From Oscillospiraceae bacterium (GTDB taxonomy: Bacteria > Bacillota_A > Clostridia > Oscillospirales > Ruminococcaceae): 17,874 nucleotides of DNA. Location of the stretch: NCBI GenBank assembly GCA_017414145.1, contig JAFPQL010000158.1, positions 1 to 17,874 of the forward strand, read 5' to 3'. Positions 6,559 to 14,556 of this stretch are shown piece after piece. The first letter of the stretch is position 1; each line of letters opens with the position of its first letter. A program made the translations under genes and the position numbers. The notes below the pieces were generated by a model, which saw nothing but the letters and a program-made list of their open reading frames with translations, was not told where the DNA came from and did no database searches.

Positions 6559-7727
6559 GATCGTCTACGACAGACCCGGACGAATCCGGTTTCGCTGCGG
6601 CGCATATGCGTTTGACCGGGAGCACGAGGCATTTCTCTACAGCCTGTTCACAGGGCTGGAGGCGGTCACCTCTGCGGAAATTCACAGCGAAAACGGCAGC
6701 ATTCTGATCTGCTACCGCGCCGGTCAGCGCCGGACGGTGATCGACGCGGCAGCCGGCATCGGAAAGGAAACGCTGCAGGTGGTGGATCTCCCCGAATACG
6801 CGGTGCAGCAGATCGACAGCGAATACTGGTCGAAGATTCGCAGAACCGTGCTCAAGCGGCTGTTCCGTATCACGCTGCTGCCCGCGCCCGTGCGTCATTT
6901 TCTCTCGGCCATGCGCGGTCTGCGCTATGTTGCAAGGGGCATTTATTCGCTGCTGGGCGGTGATCTGACCGTCGATGTACTCGACGGCGCTTCGATCAGC
7001 GCGTGTCTGCTGCAGCGCAATTACAAGACCGCCGGCACGGTGATGTTCCTGCTGAATCTGTCGTCCATCCTTGAGGATTACAGCCGCGCAGCAGGCACTG
7101 ATCGACGAAAAATCAGGCGCCTGTTCGGTTGTGTATCTCGCAATCGGCGGGCATCTGGCGGGCGCGCTCTGCATCAGTGATCCGCCGCGCAGCGAGGCAA
7201 AAGCGGTGATCGGGCAGCTCAAGGCGGAGGGCTTCTCTGAAATTGTGATGCTGACCGGCGACAGCAAGCGCGCCGCAGAGATCACAGCGGAAAAGCTCGG
7301 CATCACAAAGGTGTTCTCGCAGGTGCTGCCGGAGCAAAAGCACGCCTATGTTGCGGAATTAAAGGCGCAGGGCAGACGCGTGATTATGGTCGGTGACGGC
7401 ATCAACGACGCGCCTGCGCTCGCCGAGGCAAATGTCTCCGTCGCAATGAGTGATGCCTCCGATATCGCACGGGAAACAGCGGATATCACAGTCCGCGATT
7501 CCGACCTGCGAAGCCTTCTGGAGGTGCGCCGGCTCAGCCGTCTGCTGATGCAGCGGATCAGCACGCATTACCGGTTCATTCTCGGCTTCAACTCCGTGCT
7601 GATGATCGCCGGGGTCGCGGGCATTCTGCCGCCGTCCGTGTCGGCATTTCTGCACAACAGCTCGACCATGCTGATCTGTGTCAGAAGCATGAGCCGGCTG
7701 GAACGCAGCGGCGATTCCGAAAACTGA
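6548..7727 (+). pseudogene. P1B-type metal ATPase with central deletion and frameshift
   Basis: The first part (6548 to about 7085) encodes a degenerate N-terminal metal-binding-like domain lacking CxxC (MKYKIVYDRPGRIRFRCG) and the first membrane segments, ending in LSSILEDYSR, the point just before the actuator domain in such pumps. The frame then shifts by +1. The second part (about 7086-7727) resumes near the end of the nucleotide-binding domain (ALIDEKSG) and runs through LTGDSKRAAE, the hinge GDGINDAPAL, and the C-terminal segment LHNSSTMLICVRSM. Missing are the actuator TGE loop, the CPx-type membrane metal site and the phosphorylation motif DKTGT; by comparison with typical pumps roughly 270-300 codons are gone. 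It cannot transport. The subgroup resembles CtpC-like Mn/Fe exporters, judging from the tail motif and the DtxR-type dyads upstream. An assembly error at the junction (7071-7100) is the alternative. Confidence 0.85.
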
Positions 7728-7734
7728 ACAGACG

Positions 7735-7763
7735 AAGGGAGCTCCGCACGGGGCTCCCTTTTT
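7735..7763 (+). terminator. Rho-independent terminator after the ATPase remnant
   Basis: AAGGGAGC (7735-7742) pairs with GCTCCCTT (7753-7760) around a 10-nt loop, followed by five T (7759-7763). It lies just after the ATPase stop and separates this locus from the ABC exporter genes. Confidence 0.85.
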
Positions 7764-7826
7764 CTGTGATGACGGCGCAGATGCGGTTCTGAACGGGTGT
7801 GCGCCGCAACCGATCTGCACGGGGAC

Positions 7827-7855
7827 TTGAAAAATATGACTGAAATGTGTATAAT
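7827..7855 (+). promoter_or_regulatory. Sigma-A promoter of the ABC exporter operon
   Basis: -35 TTGAAA (7827-7832) and perfect -10 TATAAT (7850-7855), 17-bp spacing, start near 7862. The leader before the TTG start is only about 32 nt. No GGTTAG-N6-CTAAT dyad is present here, unlike the two upstream loci. Confidence 0.85.
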
Positions 7856-7893
7856 ATAAACAGATCCGGAACCGATGGAAGGAGTTGAATCAT

Positions 7894-9624
7894 TTGATTC
7901 TCAGGCATCTGAAAAAGTATGCGCACCTTGCGGTGTTTGCCGCGGTATTCATGGTGCTGGAGGTCTATGTCGATCTGCTTCAGCCGCGCCTGATGGCGCA
8001 GATCGTGGATGAGGGCATCCTCGGTCTGAACAACGGCGGTGTGTCAGATCTGCATATCGTGACAAGCGTCGGCCTCAAAATGCTGCTGGTCGTCTTCTGC
8101 GGCGGCATCTTCGGAATTCTCAGCGGCGTCTGCACGAATCTGTGCAGTCAGAATTTCGGCAACGACATCCGCAAGTCCGCATTCCGGAAGATCATGCACT
8201 TTTCATTCTCGCAGACGGATAAATTCTCTGTCGGCTCGCTGATTACGCGCACGACGGGAGATGTTTCGCAGGTGCAGAACATGGTCGCGCAGATGATCCG
8301 CGGCTGCGTCCGCTGCGCGATGTTCTTTGTGGCGGGCAGCATTGCGCTCGTCACGCTCGCCGCCGATTTCGGGACGGTCATCATGATCGCGCTGCCGCTG
8401 ATTCTGCTGGAGATCGCGTTTGTCCTCTGGAAGACGAATCCGCTGTTCCGGCTGCTGCAGGCGCGGCTGGACCGGATGAACACGGTCATTCAGGAGAATG
8501 TCGCCGGTGCGCGTGTGGTCAAGGCGTTTATTCAGGAGGACCGCGAGAGCCGCCGCTTTGCAAAGAGCAACGACGATCTGGTCGATACGCAGTTCCGCGT
8601 GCTGATTCTGATGTCCTATATGCGTCCGGTCATGAACATCGTGCTGAATCTGGCGACGGTCGCGGTGATCTATATCGGCTCGCTGCGCGTGCAGGACGGC
8701 GCGATTGCACCGGGCTCGGTCATGGCGGCGGTTACATATCTGTCGCAGATTCTGAACGGCATGATGATGCTGGCGATGATCTTCCAGACCGTCACCCGCG
8801 GTCTGACCTCCTCGCGGCGTCTGAAGGAGATTCTCACGACGGAGTCTGAGATTCAGGACGGTACCGGACAGGCTGCATCTGCCGGCGGGACCGTCACCTT
8901 CCGCAATGTCTGCTTCTCCTACGGCGACCACGGCGCAGATGTGCTGCACAATATCAACCTGACGGTGGGGGCGGGGGAGACCCTTGCCGTCATCGGGGAA
9001 ACGGGCTGCGGCAAGAGCACGCTGGTCAATCTGATTCCGCGCTTTTACGATGCCGTTTCCGGCACGGTGGAGGTGGACGGCACCGATGTCCGTGCATATC
9101 CGCTGTCCGTGCTCCGCGACAAAATTGCGATTGTGCTTCAGAAAAGCGAGCTGTTCTCCACGACTATCAAGGAGAATATCCGCATCGGCAATCCCGATGC
9201 AACCGACGGGGAAATCCGGAAGGCAGCCGTCACGGCACAGGCCGACGACTTCATCATGGCGCAGCCGCAGCAGTATGACACGCCGGTTGCGGAATCCGGC
9301 ATGAGCCTCTCCGGCGGACAGCGGCAGCGCATTGCGATCAGCCGCGCACTGGTCAAAAAGGCGGAGATTCTGATTCTGGACGACTCGACCAGCGCACTGG
9401 ACTTCCGGACGGAGGCCGCGCTCCAGAAGGCGCTCCGCGAGGATTTCCGCGATATGACGAAGATCATCATTGCGCAGCGGATTTCGTCCGTCCGGAACGC
9501 GGACCGGATTGCGGTTCTGGACAACAGAACCGTGATTGCGTGCGACACGCATGAAAACCTGATGCAGACCTGCAAATTGTATCAGGATATCTGCGCGTCC
9601 CAGCTGCGAAAGGAGGAGGCGTAA
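7894..9624 (+). CDS. Heterodimeric ABC exporter, degenerate-site subunit (TM287/LmrC-like)
   Basis: 576-aa half-transporter with an N-terminal six-helix exporter domain (to about residue 320) fused to a nucleotide-binding domain. Walker A is GETGCGKS (368-375) and the signature is canonical (LSGGQ, 472-476). After Walker B the catalytic Glu is replaced by Asp (Asp496-Asp497-Ser498) and the switch His by Gln528 (IAQRIS). This substitution pair is the mark of the TM287-like subunit, which forms one non-hydrolysing site with its partner. The start is taken as TTG at 7894, 9 bp after AAGGAG; an earlier TTG at 7885 touches the ribosome binding site. The stop overlaps the partner's ATG by one base. 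The likely role is export of drugs or lipophilic compounds. YbtP-like import of a metal chelate is less likely but cannot be excluded. Confidence 0.9.
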   Translation: MILRHLKKYAHLAVFAAVFMVLEVYVDLLQPRLMAQIVDEGILGLNNGGVSDLHIVTSVGLKMLLVVFCGGIFGILSGVCTNLCSQNFGNDIRKSAFRKIMHFSFSQTDKFSVGSLITRTTGDVSQVQNMVAQMIRGCVRCAMFFVAGSIALVTLAADFGTVIMIALPLILLEIAFVLWKTNPLFRLLQARLDRMNTVIQENVAGARVVKAFIQEDRESRRFAKSNDDLVDTQFRVLILMSYMRPVMNIVLNLATVAVIYIGSLRVQDGAIAPGSVMAAVTYLSQILNGMMMLAMIFQTVTRGLTSSRRLKEILTTESEIQDGTGQAASAGGTVTFRNVCFSYGDHGADVLHNINLTVGAGETLAVIGETGCGKSTLVNLIPRFYDAVSGTVEVDGTDVRAYPLSVLRDKIAIVLQKSELFSTTIKENIRIGNPDATDGEIRKAAVTAQADDFIMAQPQQYDTPVAESGMSLSGGQRQRIAISRALVKKAEILILDDSTSALDFRTEAALQKALREDFRDMTKIIIAQRISSVRNADRIAVLDNRTVIACDTHENLMQTCKLYQDICASQLRKEEA

Positions 9625-11426
9625 TGGCTGCACAGGCAACCCCGCAGCAGGGCTTTTCGCGCAGGGGCAGAAATCTCGGTGCGCCGGTTGAGAAGCCGCA
9701 GAATGCAAAGGCGGCGCTCAGACGCCTGCTCGCCTACTTCCGCGCAGAGATGCGGTTCGTGATTCTGATGTCCGTCACGGTGCTGGTCAGCGTGATCGCG
9801 TCCGTGCTGGCGCCGAGCTTCCAGAGCGCCGCGATTGACAGGATTGTGTCCGCGCAGTACAGCCTGCTGCCGAAGGCGCTCGCGCTGATGCTCATGATGC
9901 ACATCATCCACGGCCTGACGAATCTGGTGCAGGGCTATATCAGCGCGTCGCTGAGCCAGCGGATTGTCAGCCGCGTGCGCAAGGAGCTGTTTGACAAGAT
10001 CGTGCATCTGCCGATCGCGTACATCGACAGTCACTCGCACGGCGACCTCATCAGCCGCATGACAAATGACGCGGAGAATGTGTCGAGCATCATTTCCAGC
10101 TCGCTGAGCTCGCTGTTTTCCGGCGTGCTGACGCTGATCGGCACCCTGTTCATGATGCTGCACTTCAATGTCCCGCTGGGACTGCTCTCCTGCTCGACGG
10201 TGATTCTGACGGTGCTGTTCACGACCTTCATCACGAAGCATCTGCGCCGGTATTTCGTCAAGCGTCAGACACTGCTCGGCAGACTGAACGGGACGGTCGA
10301 GGAAATGGTCACAAATTACAAGACCATCACGGCCTACAACCGGCAGGACGCCGTGATTGAGAGCTTCACGGAAACGGCAGATCAGCTGACCAGAACCGGT
10401 ATCATCGCGGAGATCATCTCCAACTGCATGGGGCCGGTCATGAATATGCTGAGCAATGTCTCCTTTGTCATCGTGTCCGTGTTCGGCGCGTATTTTGCGC
10501 TGAAGGGATATATTACCGTCGGCGTCATCTCCGCGTTCATCATCTACTCCAAGCAGTTCTCCCGCCCGATCAACGAGCTGGCACAGCTCTACGGTCAGAT
10601 TCAGACGGCGATTGCGGGTGCGGAGCGCGTGTTCTCGATTCTCGATACGGAAAGCGAGCACGCTGAGGGACTTCCGCTGAAGGAGGTCAGCGGCATCATC
10701 GAGTTCCGCCATGTCGATTTCTCCTATGTGCCGGAGAAAAAGGTCATTTCCGATTTCTCGCTGAAAATTGAATCCGGCAGGAAGATCGCGCTGGTCGGCT
10801 CGACGGGCAGCGGCAAGACCACGATCATCAATCTGCTGATGCGGTTCTACGACATCGACAGCGGCGAGATCCTGCTGGACGGGCAAAACATCCGCGACAT
10901 CGCGCTGACCGACCTCAGAGACAGCATCGGCATCGTTCTGCAGGATACCAAGCTGTTCTCCGATACAATCCGCGCAAACCTGACCTACGCGATGGAGGAT
11001 GCGCCGGAGGAGGCAGTCCGGCAGGCGGCAAAGTTTGCACACTGCGACAAGGTCATCGCAAAGCTGCCGGACCGGTATGACACGATGCTGTCCCAGACCA
11101 GCGTCAGCCTGTCGCAGGGAGAGCAGCAGCTGATTGCGATCGGGCGGGCGTTTCTCTCCTACCCGCGCATTCTCATTCTCGACGAGGCGACATCCAGCGT
11201 GGATACGCGCACGGAGCTTCAGATTCAGGACGCGATGAACGAGCTGATGAAGGACAGAACCAGCCTGATTATCGCGCACCGTCTGTCCACCATTCAGGAT
11301 GCGGATCAGATCATCGTCATGGATCAGGGGCGCATCGTCGAGAGCGGCACACACAAGGAGCTGCTGCGGCAGAACGGCAAATATTACGACCTGTATATGA
11401 CACAGTTCGCCGGACAGGAGATCTGA
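9624..11426 (+). CDS. Heterodimeric ABC exporter, catalytic subunit (TM288/LmrD-like)
   Basis: 600-aa partner of the preceding half-transporter. A charged cytoplasmic N-terminal extension (about 40 residues, FSRRGRNLGAPVEK) precedes the six-helix domain, as is usual for this subunit. Walker A is GSTGSGKT (392-399); Walker B and catalytic Glu are intact (Asp520-Glu521) and the switch His552 is present (IAHRLS). The signature is altered to LSQGEQ (496-501), which would face the degenerate site on the partner. The two chains thus supply one full and one impaired ATP site, as in TM287/288 and LmrCD. AGGAGGAGG lies just upstream and the ATG overlaps the previous stop, so the subunits are made by coupled translation. 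No regulator gene is adjacent, and the substrate is unknown. Confidence 0.92.
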   Translation: MAAQATPQQGFSRRGRNLGAPVEKPQNAKAALRRLLAYFRAEMRFVILMSVTVLVSVIASVLAPSFQSAAIDRIVSAQYSLLPKALALMLMMHIIHGLTNLVQGYISASLSQRIVSRVRKELFDKIVHLPIAYIDSHSHGDLISRMTNDAENVSSIISSSLSSLFSGVLTLIGTLFMMLHFNVPLGLLSCSTVILTVLFTTFITKHLRRYFVKRQTLLGRLNGTVEEMVTNYKTITAYNRQDAVIESFTETADQLTRTGIIAEIISNCMGPVMNMLSNVSFVIVSVFGAYFALKGYITVGVISAFIIYSKQFSRPINELAQLYGQIQTAIAGAERVFSILDTESEHAEGLPLKEVSGIIEFRHVDFSYVPEKKVISDFSLKIESGRKIALVGSTGSGKTTIINLLMRFYDIDSGEILLDGQNIRDIALTDLRDSIGIVLQDTKLFSDTIRANLTYAMEDAPEEAVRQAAKFAHCDKVIAKLPDRYDTMLSQTSVSLSQGEQQLIAIGRAFLSYPRILILDEATSSVDTRTELQIQDAMNELMKDRTSLIIAHRLSTIQDADQIIVMDQGRIVESGTHKELLRQNGKYYDLYMTQFAGQEI

Positions 11427-11472
11427 CCGGCGGACAGGATTTCATCGGGGATTTCCCCCGAAAAAAAACGGC

Positions 11473-11510
11473 ACGGCACCTTCTGCACAGTCTGCGGGAG
11501 GTGCCGTTTT
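11473..11510. terminator. Bidirectional terminator between convergent genes
   Basis: ACGGCACCT (11473-11481) pairs perfectly with AGGTGCCGT (11499-11507), followed by TTTT. A run of eight A at 11461-11468 could serve as T tract for the opposite strand, though four to five bases from the stem. It separates the ABC exporter operon from the convergent amidase gene. Confidence 0.85.
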
Positions 11511-11526
11511 CTGCCGGGGTCAGGGG

Positions 11527-12294
11527 TCAGGAGACAGGCGCCGTGACCGCCTGCACGGAGTTCCCCGCGAGCCACTGCGAGAGCGCGGCGAAAATCGTGA
11601 AGGCGACCTTCTGCCGGTATTCCTCCGTGACCAGCAGTGCCGCCTCCTCCGGATTCGAGAGAAAGCCGCACTCCGCCATGACCATCGGGTGATGACAGTA
11701 ATAGCAGAGGAACAGCTCCTTGCCGCAGCGCTTGATCTCGCGGCTGTTGGTCGGCTGGAGCATCATCTGAAACTGCGTCTGCATCAGCTGTGCCAGACCT
11801 TCGCTCTGCGGGTTCGTGTCGGAGAAGAACATCTGTGCGCCGCTGTACCGCGGGTCTGTAAACTGATTCTGGTGAATCGAGACACAAACCGCGTGCTCCG
11901 GCGCATTGAGAATCGCCAGACGATTGTCCATGTCAGAGCTTTTCTGATTGGCGATGCCCTCAATGCCCCGGTCGTGAATGGAGCGGTCGGTATCCCGCGT
12001 GACCTGCACCTCATAGCCGGACATCCGCAGCAGATCGCGCAGTGTGAGCAGAATGGACAGGTTGATGCCCTTTTCCGGCACGCCGTCTGCCGTCGAGCAG
12101 CCGCCGTCGATTCCGCCGTGTCCGGCGTCCAGCACAATGACCGGCGTATCCGTATGCTGTGCCGCAGCCGGTACGGCGTCCGGCATCATGGCGGCAGAGC
12201 GCCTGACCGCCAGCCGGATGCCCGCGCCGGTCAGGATCAGCAGGGCGGTCAGCAGCAAGCCGCGCCGCAGGTTTTTCTTGTCAAACAGTTTCAT
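11527..12294 (-). CDS. N-acetylmuramoyl-L-alanine amidase, CwlD-like (Amidase_3)
   Basis: 255-aa zinc amidase that cleaves the bond between N-acetylmuramic acid and L-alanine in peptidoglycan. One N-terminal hydrophobic anchor (about residues 11-29) is followed by the catalytic domain, which starts at VIVLDAGHGG. The zinc ligands are His59, Glu74 and His141 (SIHQN), and the catalytic Glu208 lies in MAECGFLSNP. The one-domain, single-anchor architecture fits CwlD, which makes muramic lactam in the spore cortex; a general cell-wall amidase is the alternative, because nothing sporulation-specific adjoins it. The ATG has GGGGAGG five bases upstream. No convincing promoter was seen between it and the preceding gene. 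A decayed fragment with strong similarity to its C-terminus lies at 6013-6122. Confidence 0.88.
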   Translation of the reverse strand: MKLFDKKNLRRGLLLTALLILTGAGIRLAVRRSAAMMPDAVPAAAQHTDTPVIVLDAGHGGIDGGCSTADGVPEKGINLSILLTLRDLLRMSGYEVQVTRDTDRSIHDRGIEGIANQKSSDMDNRLAILNAPEHAVCVSIHQNQFTDPRYSGAQMFFSDTNPQSEGLAQLMQTQFQMMLQPTNSREIKRCGKELFLCYYCHHPMVMAECGFLSNPEEAALLVTEEYRQKVAFTIFAALSQWLAGNSVQAVTAPVS

Positions 12295-12372
12295 AGCAGC
12301 CTCCCCCGGTTTTGCGTTCAGTAGAGGCTATGCGGCATGGCAGCAGAATATGCGCGGGGGTACGGGCGCCGG

Positions 12373-12406
12373 AAAAACGGAGGGAACCCGCGGGCGCCCT
12401 CCGTTT
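12373..12406 (-). terminator. Terminator after the LRR/transglutaminase gene
   Basis: AAACGGAGGG (12375-12384) and CCCTCCGTTT (12397-12406) pair perfectly over 10 bp around a GC-rich 12-nt loop. On the minus strand five T follow (A run at 12373-12377). It sits between the LRR gene stop and the amidase start, so the amidase probably has its own weak promoter or depends on read-through. Confidence 0.85.
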
Positions 12407-12428
12407 CCGGTGAATCTGAATGCTGTGT

Positions 12429-14087
12429 TCAGCCTGTCATGGTCTGCACGACATAGGCCAGATGCCGGCTGTAGACGACCGTGGACAGCTTTTCGTTGAT
12501 ATCTGTATCATAGCCGTAGAGCGTACCGGCAAGCTGCATCCTTGCGAGCAGATCGTCCCAGTAGTCATCCGCGCCGCCGCGGCCGTCCAGATCGTAATCA
12601 TCGTCCAGAATGCCGTCCAGATTGGTATCCGTGACAGAGGGCGTTGCGTTGTCGATCATCTGCGCAAGTGCCTGCTCTGCCTGGCTCTCCGAATATACCA
12701 GCAGATTGTGGTCGGACTGATCGTATGAGAGGACTGTCGGCTGATAATATGCAAGGACGCCGTTAATCCGGTGCAGATTGTTCATATCCGCGTTGCTCTT
12801 CATATGATGTCTGTAATAGGTTCCGAACGCCACAGAATTGCCGCTGTCATAGTAAGAATTGTCCCATGTCACATCGCACTGATAATACTGTCCTTCGATT
12901 TTCACGAGATTCCAGATATGATTGCTTCTTCCTGCGATTCTGGCGCCTCCGAGCAGCACATAGGATTCGATGCCGGCCTGGCTCAGCAGCATCGTGTACG
13001 CCTTGGAAAAGCCCTCACAGACGGTCTTGCCGTGTCCGTCGAGCGCATAGCTGACAAAGACGGAATATGCAGAGTGGTTTTCCTGATAAGACGGCGAATT
13101 TGAAGCACTTTCCCTGTGGTCGTAGTCACAGGAACGGATCAGCCAGTCGTGAAGCTGCCGCGCCTTGATTGCGTCACTCATCCACGGGTCGGTTTCGGTT
13201 GCAACGAGATATTCGCAGAACTCCGAGCAGAAGGTGTGCAGAAACCCGACATTCATGCAGGATGTAAACGCATAGCGGATAAAGTCCCTCGTTTCGGCAT
13301 CCGTGCTCAGATACGGACGCTGCACACCGCTGCTGAGTGTTTCGCGCAGGACGAAATCCTGACCGTTGAGCTGCTTCAGCGCGGTGCAGTAGCTGAATAC
13401 TTCGTCATCCAGTGTGCAGCCGCTGTGCATTTGGAGATTTTGCAGTGCTTTGCAGCCGAAGAACGCGCCGACTCCGAGTGTGGACGCCTTTCTGATTTTC
13501 AGCGTTGTCAGCTTTTTGCAGTTGTCAAAAGAAAAGGAGTCCAGTGTGACGCTGTCCTTGAGATCGACTGTTGTCAGCTTGCTGCACGACCGGAAGGAAT
13601 TGTACCCCAGAGCAGCCTTGCCGTAGATTTTTACCTCTGTCAGGCTGTTGCAGGACGAGAATGCTTCCTGACCGACCGATGTGACGCTTGCGGGGAGTGA
13701 GATTTTATTCAGCGGCACCTGATAAAATGCCCGGAAGCCGATGCTTCTGACGGTATTCGGGATGGTGACTGATGTGACATCTACCGGATGATTTTTATTG
13801 TCAAAAGTGCGATACGGCGAAAACGCTTCATCCTCAATGACGGTGACCTTCTTCCCGTCGATATAAGAGGGGATTGTGACCGTCTGGGCGGAGCCGTTAT
13901 AGCCGCGGATGACGGCCTCTGTTCCGTCGCTGTCGTATGCGTATTTCAGGCCGGACGAGGTGGTGCCGTAGACGGTGCTGCCGGCCTCCGCGTGCAGTGC
14001 GGCAGGTGCGGAGACTGCGGTCACGGCCGCGGCAGAAAGCCCCAGCAGTGCGGCTGCAAAAATCGGGATCAGGGTGTGTGTTTTCAT
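12429..14087 (-). CDS. Secreted BspA-like LRR protein with transglutaminase-like domain
   Basis: 552 aa with a Sec signal peptide (about 1-33; hydrophobic core FAAALLGLSAAAVTAV). Residues of about 50-260 carry BspA/LRR_5-type repeats with the pattern 'F..C..L..v.i....' (for example FSSCNSLTEVKI, FRSCSKLTTVDL, FDNCKKLTTLKI). A transglutaminase-like cysteine-protease fold follows, with Cys357 (KTVCEGF), His390 (NHIWNL) and Asp405 (QCDVTWD) as the catalytic triad, all present. Near the C-terminus lies a calcium-loop-like run, DTNLDGILDDDYDLDG, reminiscent of a single dockerin or EF-hand loop but without a second copy. The ATG is preferred over an upstream in-frame ATG because AGGAGG is 7 bp before it and a signal peptide begins there. 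Such proteins are abundant on ruminococcal surfaces; the target is unknown. Confidence 0.85.
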   Translation of the reverse strand: MKTHTLIPIFAAALLGLSAAAVTAVSAPAALHAEAGSTVYGTTSSGLKYAYDSDGTEAVIRGYNGSAQTVTIPSYIDGKKVTVIEDEAFSPYRTFDNKNHPVDVTSVTIPNTVRSIGFRAFYQVPLNKISLPASVTSVGQEAFSSCNSLTEVKIYGKAALGYNSFRSCSKLTTVDLKDSVTLDSFSFDNCKKLTTLKIRKASTLGVGAFFGCKALQNLQMHSGCTLDDEVFSYCTALKQLNGQDFVLRETLSSGVQRPYLSTDAETRDFIRYAFTSCMNVGFLHTFCSEFCEYLVATETDPWMSDAIKARQLHDWLIRSCDYDHRESASNSPSYQENHSAYSVFVSYALDGHGKTVCEGFSKAYTMLLSQAGIESYVLLGGARIAGRSNHIWNLVKIEGQYYQCDVTWDNSYYDSGNSVAFGTYYRHHMKSNADMNNLHRINGVLAYYQPTVLSYDQSDHNLLVYSESQAEQALAQMIDNATPSVTDTNLDGILDDDYDLDGRGGADDYWDDLLARMQLAGTLYGYDTDINEKLSTVVYSRHLAYVVQTMTG

Positions 14088-14276
14088 GTGTAGACCTCCT
14101 TGATAAAATGTTGCGGTGATTCCCCTGCCGCGTTCATCCGCGCAGAAAGACGGCGGGGATCCGGTGCGGTGATGCGTGATGATGTCAAAGCGTGTTTGTC
14201 TGAGCAATATGATACACAGTTTCTTTCTGATATGAGAATGTTGTCGGACTCCCGTCCGCAGACAGCCTCCTTTCTG
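14088..14276 (-). promoter_or_regulatory. Long leader of the LRR/transglutaminase gene
   Basis: About 180 nt separate the predicted transcription start (near 14270) from the ATG. The leader holds AGGAGG just before the ATG. It does not match any riboswitch class I know and contains no credible small gene. It carries TGTTGCGGTGAT (plus strand, 14109-14120), which recurs at 14385-14396. Confidence 0.4.
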
Positions 14277-14305
14277 ATTATACCGGTTCCGGACAAAAAT
14301 GTCAA
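14277..14305 (-). promoter_or_regulatory. Consensus sigma-A promoter of the LRR/transglutaminase gene
   Basis: On the minus strand, perfect TTGACA (14305-14300) and perfect TATAAT (14282-14277) are separated by 17 bp. This is one of the strongest promoters in the window. Confidence 0.9.
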
Positions 14306-14313
14306 GCCGTAAA

Positions 14314-14342
14314 GAAAAAAAGGTATCCGGTCTGCGGACCGG
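14314..14342 (-). terminator. Terminator of the dockerin-protein transcription unit
   Basis: CCGGTC (14327-14332) and GACCGG (14337-14342) form a perfect stem with a four-base loop. On the minus strand, five bases later, a long T tract follows (A run at 14314-14321). It lies only about 10 bp before the -35 box of the next gene, insulating the two units. The tract is somewhat far from the stem. Confidence 0.6.
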
Positions 14343-14426
14343 CCGCGGGTTGTATGCAGAAAAGCCCTCACTTCAGATGAATCTTGTTGCGGTGATGCTT
14401 TTGGTGCATATTCTTTCCGGCGGGCG

Positions 14427-14440
14427 GCAAACCGGTTTGC
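14427..14440. repeat. Perfect 14-bp palindrome in the intergenic region
   Basis: GCAAACCGGTTTGC reads identically on both strands. It lies about 120 bp upstream of the LRR-gene promoter and downstream of the dockerin gene. With no loop it cannot form an RNA hairpin easily, so a protein-binding site is more likely than a terminator. The rest of 14343-14556 shows no other clear feature. Confidence 0.4.
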
Positions 14441-14556
14441 GGGATGCTGCCGGTGAAATCATTTCGCCCCGCCGCAGTCTGAAGGACCATGCAGTGGGGC
14501 GTGCCGTATTTTTTGAGGGGGAATTCCCGATACCGGTACCGGAGCGGGACTGCGGC

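Noticed and set aside
7071..7100. Programmed ribosomal frameshift in the P-type ATPase
   Set aside because: Frameshifting could join the two frames but cannot restore the missing actuator, metal-site and phosphorylation segments. No slippery heptamer was seen.
9582..11354. Minus-strand open frame of 590 codons opposite the second exporter subunit (and similar ones at 8203-9708 and 3371-5005)
   Set aside because: These arise from GC-rich codon bias. Their translations are rich in His, Arg, Gln and Asp without motifs, while the plus strand carries complete ABC domains.
14109..14396. 12-bp direct repeat TGTTGCGGTGAT at 14109-14120 and 14385-14396
   Set aside because: Too short, with no further flanking similarity. 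The copies flank the promoter and terminator asymmetrically and show no insertion-element ends between them.
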